Of a DNA stretch of 11,686 bases, positions 7,217 to 11,686 are shown in pieces. Origin of the DNA: Clostridia bacterium (GTDB taxonomy: Bacteria; Bacillota; Clostridia; Oscillospirales; Acutalibacteraceae). The translations under genes and the position numbers were made by a program. The notes under the pieces are model-generated. The model was not told the DNA's origin. It saw only the letters and a program-made list of their open reading frames with translations, and searched no databases. The stretch's first letter is position 1. Each line of letters starts with the position of its first letter. The stretch spans positions 1-11,686 of the forward strand of contig JAKSQR010000032.1 in assembly GCA_024404065.1 (NCBI GenBank), in the 5' to 3' direction.

Positions 7217-7249
7217 TTGTAATCACTATTTAGTAATGAGGCGAAACAC

Positions 7250-8134
7250 ATGAATAATAAAAAAGGCTTCAGTGTTACAGTAGAAGCTATAGCACTTGCC
7301 CTTATTGTAATACTTGCCCTGCCTGTACGTACCCTTCAGTATTACTCAGTAATTGAGCACGGCACAGGCTTCTATACCCAGCAGACCTTTACAATCACTC
7401 TGCTTTACATTTTAGTTGCAGCTGCATTTGTATTTTATTTTGTTATGGGTATCATAAAGGCAAAAAAGTTTGAGCTTGAAACTGAGCAAAGCAAAAAGCT
7501 TTTACCCGGCATTGCAGCAGCGGTTGCAGGTGTAGGTGTAATGGTAAGCGCTTACCTTGAATTTGCTCACAAGGGTGATAACACATCAGCCTACATAGTT
7601 ACAAACACTATCCCCTCAAATACATTCAGCATACTCTTTATTATAAAAGAGGCATTTGCCCTGCTTGCAGCGGTTTACTTTATACTGCTTGCAATTACCT
7701 TCCTTATGGGCAACAAGCCTACTGATTTCAAGCTTCTCTCCCTTGCCCCTGTTTTCTGGCTTATGGTAAAGCTTGTTTCAAAGTTTACAATCACAATCAG
7801 CTACATCAGAGTATCAGACCTTCTTTTTGAGATTCTTATGCTCTCATGCTACATTATTTTCTATATGACATTTGCTCAGGCTAACACAAAGGTAAACCCT
7901 GAGGATGGTCAGTGGAAGCTTATCACCTTCGGCTTTACAGGTGCGCTTTTAGGCTTTATCGTATTTGTACCAAGATTTATTCTTACAATCACAGGTCATT
8001 CAGATTGCTTCTTTATCCTTTCAAGAGCAGACCTTGCTGATTTTGGTCTTGCATTCTTTGCCCTTGCTACTGTATGCACAAGGCTTACACCTAAAAAGAA
8101 GAATGAAGCACCTTCAGAAACAGAGAGCAAATAA
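7250..8134 (+). CDS. Polytopic membrane protein of unknown function
   Basis: I do not recognise a family for this 294-residue protein. By eye it has seven or eight hydrophobic segments, near residues 10-28, 48-69, 86-103, 126-152, 162-182, 189-208, 224-245 and 260-277. They are joined by short loops with Lys-rich cytoplasmic-type turns (IIKAKKFELETEQSKK, PKKK), and the protein ends in a polar tail (NEAPSETESK). No transporter signature, ATP-binding motif or enzymatic motif is visible. The start is supported by GAGG at 7238-7241, a short distance before the ATG. It lies 33 nt after citrate synthase and 15 nt before an AEC-family transporter, with no terminator between, so all three are probably co-transcribed. 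It may be an accessory membrane protein or a transporter of an undefined family; the sequence does not decide. Confidence 0.85.
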   Translation: MNNKKGFSVTVEAIALALIVILALPVRTLQYYSVIEHGTGFYTQQTFTITLLYILVAAAFVFYFVMGIIKAKKFELETEQSKKLLPGIAAAVAGVGVMVSAYLEFAHKGDNTSAYIVTNTIPSNTFSILFIIKEAFALLAAVYFILLAITFLMGNKPTDFKLLSLAPVFWLMVKLVSKFTITISYIRVSDLLFEILMLSCYIIFYMTFAQANTKVNPEDGQWKLITFGFTGALLGFIVFVPRFILTITGHSDCFFILSRADLADFGLAFFALATVCTRLTPKKKNEAPSETESK

Positions 8135-8149
8135 ACGGAGCAATAACTG

Positions 8150-9112
8150 ATGTTACAGAATATGCTTACTGCCGCCGAGCAGGTGGCAATACTGTATATA
8201 CTTGGCTTTATAGGCTTTATAGCAGATAAAACAGGTGTATTCAAAGAGAGCACTGCAAAAAAATGCACAGATATGCTTTTCTATGTGGTTACCCCTGCAA
8301 AGATACTTGAAAGCTTCTTTACATTGGAGTACTCAGATGAGCATCTTAAAGGTCTTTTTATTGCTATTGGTTGTGGCCTTTTAATGCACACAATAGCAGC
8401 ACTTGGCGTGCTTCCTCTTTTTAATAAAACAAAAAGCGACAGTGCAGTTGTTTATAAATTCGCTTCCGTCTATGGTAACTGCGGATATATGGGCTTGCCC
8501 CTTGTGGAGGCAGTGCTTGGCAGCGAAGGTGTATTTTACTGCTCCGCCGTTATCATATCATTCCAGATTTTTACCTTCACCCACGGTGTATGGGCTATAA
8601 ATCAGGGTAAAGACAGCAAGGAAGCAAAGTTTGATATTAAAAAAATCATACTTAACCCCGGTGTGCTGCCCGTATTTGTTGGTCTGCCCGTATTTATTAT
8701 TTCAAAGAATTACCCCGATTTAGTACCCAATATAATTATGCAGCCTGTAAAATATATAGGCAGTATGAACTCCCCCCTTGCTATGCTGATTTTCGGCACT
8801 TACGTAGCAAACACAAGCTTTAAGTCAATTTTCAAAAATTGGCGCATATACATTGTTGGCCTTTACAAGCTTATTCTGCTGCCCTTAGTTGTAGCGCTCG
8901 GCTTCAGGCTTGCAGGCTTAAACGGTGTGCTTGCATCTACTATCATTATTACAGCCGCCACACCACCTGCCAACAATACAATTATGTTCTGTGCAAAGTA
9001 TGACAGAGATACAGGCCTTGCCTCACAGATAGTATCCCTGCTTAGCATAGTTTCAATTATTACATTACCGGTTATGATTGCGTTAGGTGATCTGATTGTA
9101 CAAAATATTTAA
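8150..9112 (+). CDS. AEC (auxin efflux carrier) family transporter
   Basis: The 320-residue membrane protein matches the AEC family (PF03547), bacterial secondary carriers of which some export or exchange organic acids such as malate. About ten hydrophobic helices are arranged in two halves. Family-like motifs include FYVVTPAKILESF (44-56), YGNCGYMGLPLVEAVLG (108-124) with the conserved N-x-G-x-x-G-x-P pattern, LNPGVLPVFVGL (168-179) with the broken-helix Asn-Pro, and TAATPPANNTIMFCAKYDRD (268-287), which corresponds to the '.P....N......Y' crossover of the second half. The start has GGAG at 8137-8140, 9 nt upstream. Substrate is unknown. Being downstream of citrate synthase makes a di- or tricarboxylate plausible, but this is inference only. 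Its last 17 bases overlap the next gene in another frame. Confidence 0.92.
   Translation: MLQNMLTAAEQVAILYILGFIGFIADKTGVFKESTAKKCTDMLFYVVTPAKILESFFTLEYSDEHLKGLFIAIGCGLLMHTIAALGVLPLFNKTKSDSAVVYKFASVYGNCGYMGLPLVEAVLGSEGVFYCSAVIISFQIFTFTHGVWAINQGKDSKEAKFDIKKIILNPGVLPVFVGLPVFIISKNYPDLVPNIIMQPVKYIGSMNSPLAMLIFGTYVANTSFKSIFKNWRIYIVGLYKLILLPLVVALGFRLAGLNGVLASTIIITAATPPANNTIMFCAKYDRDTGLASQIVSLLSIVSIITLPVMIALGDLIVQNI
9085..9090 (+). promoter_or_regulatory. ribosome binding site deciding the TTG start of the QueG-like gene
   Basis: AGGTGA lies 5 nt before TTG at 9096, inside the end of the AEC transporter gene. No in-frame ATG occurs before conserved sequence begins, and the ATG at 9112 is in the wrong frame and soon meets a stop, so TTG is the best start. 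Confidence 0.65.
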
Positions 9113-9884
9113 TGAGGTTTCTCCTCTGTGGGGTATATGCCCATTTGATGAGGTAAAGGACCACCTTATAGATTGCAGAGCTAAATCAAGACTGCCTGCA
9201 GATGCAAAGTCAATTATAATATTTGCCTTCCCCTATCTTTTACCTGAGGATAAATACGAAGGTCTCAACGTTTCAAAATATGCGGCGGTGCAGGATTATC
9301 ACAATGTAGTGCCACAAAAGCTTGCAGAGGCAGTAAATAAGCTTCAGGAAATGTTTCCTGACGAAAGCTTTGCATATTTCAGCGATAATTCACCTATCCC
9401 TGAGGTTAAAGCCGCTACAATAGCAGGCGTAGGAGTAAAGGGTACAAACGGCTTACTGATTACAGAAAAATACGGCTCATTTGTATTTTTAGGTGAGATT
9501 GTAACTACCCTCAGCCTTGAGTGTAATATAAAAGAAATATCCCATTGTATAAACTGCGGTAAATGCACCAGAGCCTGCCCTGCAGGAGCAATAAACAATG
9601 GCATAATAAATAAAGAAATCTGCCTTTCCCACATCACTCAAAAAAAAGGTGAGCTAACTGAGGAAGAAGCAGATATGATAAAAATGAGTGGCTGTGCATG
9701 GGGCTGTGACATCTGCCAGGATGTATGCCCCCTTAACAAAAACGCAGACACCACAGATATAGAGGAGTTTTTATCCTCCGCCAATTCACAGGTTAACAGC
9801 AGCACACCTATTGAAGGGCGTGCCTTTGCCTGGAGAGGCGAAAAAGTAATTAAACGAAATCTTGAAATATTAGAGAGTAAATAA
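9096..9884 (+). CDS. Compact QueG-like [4Fe-4S] double-cluster protein
   Basis: This 262-residue protein resembles epoxyqueuosine reductase QueG, which uses cobalamin and two [4Fe-4S] clusters to finish queuosine in tRNA. Shared features are a DYH motif (67-69) as in the 'RDYH' of QueG, SDNSPIPEVKAA (96-107) with Asp97 at the place of the catalytic Asp, GVGVKGTNGLLI (111-122) as in 'G.G..GKN.LLI', and YGSFVFLGEI (126-135). Cluster motifs are CINCGKCTRACP (Cys151, 154, 157, 161) and CAWGCDICQDVCP (Cys200, 204, 207, 211). The QueG family is usually about 350-390 residues. This one lacks a segment near the N-terminus and the C-terminal HEAT-like tRNA-binding domain, so tRNA reduction is uncertain and a related reductase is possible. 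The start is TTG with a good ribosome site, overlapping the AEC gene by 17 bases. holB follows after 1 nt. Confidence 0.85.
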   Translation: MYKIFNEVSPLWGICPFDEVKDHLIDCRAKSRLPADAKSIIIFAFPYLLPEDKYEGLNVSKYAAVQDYHNVVPQKLAEAVNKLQEMFPDESFAYFSDNSPIPEVKAATIAGVGVKGTNGLLITEKYGSFVFLGEIVTTLSLECNIKEISHCINCGKCTRACPAGAINNGIINKEICLSHITQKKGELTEEEADMIKMSGCAWGCDICQDVCPLNKNADTTDIEEFLSSANSQVNSSTPIEGRAFAWRGEKVIKRNLEILESK

Positions 9885-9885
9885 T

Positions 9886-10779
9886 ATGAAGGTTAATGGT
9901 TTTAATCCCTCCGTAAATGCTGAGGGTTTAATAGCCAGGGCACTTTCAGCAGGCAGATTCCCCCACGCAGTAATTATAGAAGGAGGGTCACCTGAAGAAA
10001 GACTGACCCTTGCAAATAAAATTGCAGCCGCACTTGTATGCTGCAGCGAATCTGAAATCCCCTGCGGTGAATGCCAGCATTGTCTTAAAGCAGAAAAAGG
10101 CTTTCACCCCGATATATCAATATATGAGCCCCGCAAGGAAAATGGCAGCAAAAACGAATTATTCTCCGTTAAATATATACGTGAGATAAGAGAAAGCGCC
10201 TACATTATGCCTAACGAGGCAGAGAAAAAGATAAATATACTCACAGAGGCTCAGCTTATGAATGAGCAGGCTCAGAATGCATTCTTAAAAATACTTGAAG
10301 AGCCCCCTGCCTTTGTAGTATTTATATTGCTTGCTTCCACAAAGAATATTTTTATAGAAACTATTCTTTCACGTGCTGTAACATGGTCACTTGGTGTAGC
10401 AAGCGAAAATAACAGCAATAAAATACCCCAGGAAAGGCTTAACGAAATTGCAGATAACATCTGCAGGGCTGTTACCACTCCCCTTGATTTGGAGCTGGTT
10501 AAGGCAGTAGGTGTATTTGAAAAAGATCAGGAGCTTTTGCAGGCTGCTGTGCCTGTAATTGAGGAGATGTTTGCAAGCGCTCTTCGTATTAAATTCGGCG
10601 CAGGAAACGAAAATGAGCCCGAAGCTGCTCAGCTTTTAGCACAGAAGCTTTCCCGCAAATCACTGCTTCGTCTTATTGAATGCACCACAGAGATTTCTGC
10701 ATCATTAAGGCGACACGCAAACTTAAATTTAACAATGGCAAGAATGTGCTCCCTTTTCAGGGCAGCAGTTACAGAATAG
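9886..10779 (+). CDS. holB: DNA polymerase III, delta' subunit (clamp loader)
   Basis: The 297-residue protein is the non-ATPase AAA+ subunit of the clamp loader, which opens the beta clamp and places it on DNA. It begins in the usual way with a PHAVIIEGG block (residues 26-34), but the Walker A GxxGxGK[ST] is absent (GGSPEERLT), as expected for delta'. The zinc module is present: Cys52 (or 53), Cys60, Cys63 and Cys66 in CGECQHCLKAEKGFHPD. NAFLKILEEPP (131-141) is the strongest family signature, preceded by AQLMNEQAQ. The SRC motif reads SRA (162-164): the arginine-finger Arg is kept and the Cys is Ala. Length is slightly under the usual 310-340. It starts 1 nt after the QueG-like gene (TAATATG), with only a weak ribosome site, and is followed 8 nt later by ricT, a pairing common in Firmicutes. 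Confidence 0.94.
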   Translation: MKVNGFNPSVNAEGLIARALSAGRFPHAVIIEGGSPEERLTLANKIAAALVCCSESEIPCGECQHCLKAEKGFHPDISIYEPRKENGSKNELFSVKYIREIRESAYIMPNEAEKKINILTEAQLMNEQAQNAFLKILEEPPAFVVFILLASTKNIFIETILSRAVTWSLGVASENNSNKIPQERLNEIADNICRAVTTPLDLELVKAVGVFEKDQELLQAAVPVIEEMFASALRIKFGAGNENEPEAAQLLAQKLSRKSLLRLIECTTEISASLRRHANLNLTMARMCSLFRAAVTE

Positions 10780-10782
10780 GAG
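10778..10782 (+). promoter_or_regulatory. ribosome binding site deciding the ricT start
   Basis: AGGAG overlaps the holB stop TAG and lies 5 nt before the ATG at 10788. It favours this start over an upstream extension of the same open frame, which would lie entirely inside holB. Confidence 0.8.
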
Positions 10783-10787
10783 ATATT

Positions 10788-11651
10788 ATGGCTGAAATTG
10801 TAGGTATCCGTTTCAAAGAGGTTGGCAAGGTTTATTACTTTGACCCCGACGGTGCAGTATTTAATAAAGGTGACTTTGCAATAGTTGAAACCGTAAGAGG
10901 TATTGAATGCGGTGAGGTTGCCATTGAAAACAAAAACATGGACGAATCCGAGCTTGTAAAGCCCCTTAAAAAGATTGTAAGAGCCGCCTCACCTGAGGAT
11001 ATTAAAAAGTATGAGGCTAACAAGAAAAAGGAAATAGAGGCTGCCGAAATTGCACGCAAAAGAATTGAGCACCACAAGCTTGAGATGAACCTTGTAGATG
11101 TTGAGTACACCTTTGATGGCGGTAAAATTCTTTTCTACTTCACTGCTGACGGCAGAGTTGACTTCAGAGAGCTTGTTAAGGACCTTGCAAGCATATTCAG
11201 AACAAGAATTGAGCTTCGTCAGATTGGCGTAAGAGATGAGGCAAAAATGATTGGCGGTCTTGGTATATGTGGCAGACCCTTCTGCTGCAGCTCATTCCTT
11301 GGTGACTTCCAGCCTGTTTCAATTAAAATGGCAAAGGAGCAGGGCCTTTCCCTTAACCCCGGCAAAATCAGCGGTTGCTGCGGCAGACTTATGTGCTGCC
11401 TTAAATATGAGCAGGAGGCTTATGAGTACCTGCTTAAGCACACACCAAAGCCCGGCGCAATTATTGAAACCAGCGAAGGCAAGGGCAGAGTAACTGAAAA
11501 CAGCCTGCTCACAGGCTTCCTCAAGGTTCAGCTTGATAAGAGCCCCGAAGGCATTATCAAAATCTTCCACAAGGATGATGTTAAGCTTATTAAAGACGGC
11601 CGCATCAAGGTTGAAAAGGAAGAGCTTGAAGCACTTAAAAATATTGAATAA
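10788..11651 (+). CDS. ricT: PSP1-domain protein RicT (YaaT family)
   Basis: This 287-residue protein is a full-length YaaT/RicT homologue. In Bacillus subtilis RicT acts with RicA and RicF (YmcA, YlbF) in a complex that carries [4Fe-4S] clusters and supports RNase Y in mRNA maturation, affecting sporulation, competence and biofilm. The N-terminal part has VGIRFKEVGKVYYFDPDG (5-22) and GDFAIVETVRGIECGEV (28-44). A charged helical region (about 68-100) follows, then the PSP1 core with VDFRELVKDLA (124-134), FRTRIELRQIGVRDEAK (137-153), GGLGICGRPFCCSSFL (156-171) and ISGCCGRLMCCLKYEQEAY (194-212). Cys161, 166, 167, 197, 198, 203 and 204 are the cluster-ligand candidates. The start was set at the ATG with AGGAG 5 nt upstream, since the N-terminus then matches the family. 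RicA and RicF are not in this window. Confidence 0.95.
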   Translation: MAEIVGIRFKEVGKVYYFDPDGAVFNKGDFAIVETVRGIECGEVAIENKNMDESELVKPLKKIVRAASPEDIKKYEANKKKEIEAAEIARKRIEHHKLEMNLVDVEYTFDGGKILFYFTADGRVDFRELVKDLASIFRTRIELRQIGVRDEAKMIGGLGICGRPFCCSSFLGDFQPVSIKMAKEQGLSLNPGKISGCCGRLMCCLKYEQEAYEYLLKHTPKPGAIIETSEGKGRVTENSLLTGFLKVQLDKSPEGIIKIFHKDDVKLIKDGRIKVEKEELEALKNIE

Positions 11652-11659
11652 AAGTAATG

Positions 11660-11686
11660 CAACGCACCGAAAATCGGTGCGTTGTT
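11660..11686 (+). terminator. intrinsic terminator after ricT (T-tract cut by window end)
   Basis: CAACGCACCG (11660-11669) and CGGTGCGTTG (11675-11684) form a perfect 10-bp stem with a 5-nt loop (AAAAT), 8 nt after the ricT stop. Only TT of the expected T-run is inside the window, so the termination function is likely but not fully visible. Confidence 0.8.

Noticed and set aside
7217..7249. Imperfect inverted repeat ATCACTA/TAGTAAT after citrate synthase as a terminator
   Set aside because: The pairing is weak and AT-rich with almost no loop and no T-run, and the next gene's ribosome site follows at once.
9112..9156. ATG overlapping the AEC transporter stop (TAATG) as start of the next gene
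   Set aside because: This ATG is in a different frame from the QueG-like protein and its frame meets TAA after 14 codons. TTG at 9096 with AGGTGA upstream fits better.
10680..10787. 36-codon N-terminal extension of the ricT frame
   Set aside because: It lies inside holB and has no family similarity, while the ATG at 10788 has AGGAG at the right spacing and gives a standard RicT N-terminus.

Overview
The window (about 11.7 kb, all genes on the + strand) looks like chromosome from an anaerobic Clostridia bacterium, most likely of the Ruminococcaceae/Oscillospirales type. The reasons are the split GlgC/GlgD ADP-glucose pyrophosphorylase typical of Firmicutes, a holB-ricT(yaaT) pair, Shine-Dalgarno sites of the AGGAGG kind, moderate GC, and a Thr/Pro-rich surface-type protein like those of gut Ruminococcus. 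The lineage is an inference from gene content; no marker gene is present.

Region 1 (1-5678) is a glycogen synthesis operon, entered inside its first gene: glgB (3' end only), glgC, glgD, a membrane-anchored Thr-rich protein of unknown function, glgA, and a histidine-phosphatase-fold protein. It closes with a clear intrinsic terminator. Genes are spaced by 1-18 nt or overlap by 1 nt. GlgC makes ADP-glucose, GlgD is a subunit-like paralogue without the nucleotide-binding loop, GlgA polymerises the glucan and GlgB branches it. The Thr-rich protein and the phosphatase-like protein, whose catalytic RHG histidine is Asn, are the unexplained members.

Region 2 (5679-5848) is a 170-nt intergenic stretch with a consensus sigma-A-type promoter (TTGACA, 18 bp, TATAAT) and a leader of about 100 nt. 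In that leader, two mutually exclusive pairings can be drawn, one of which would cover the ribosome binding site of the next gene.

Region 3 (5849-11686) is a probable second transcription unit: citrate synthase, a polytopic membrane protein of unknown function, an AEC (auxin efflux carrier) family transporter, a compact QueG-like iron-sulfur protein starting at TTG, DNA polymerase III delta' (holB), and the PSP1-domain protein RicT/YaaT. A perfect 10-bp hairpin follows at the window edge. Gaps are short (1-33 nt, one 17-nt overlap) and I see no terminator inside. The unit mixes central carbon metabolism and transport with replication and RNA-processing genes.

No tRNA, rRNA, CRISPR array, insertion sequence or phage gene was seen. 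I found no convincing novel defence or mobile system. The most interesting points are the altered phosphatase active site, the Thr-rich protein within the glycogen operon, the citrate synthase leader, and the short QueG-like protein.
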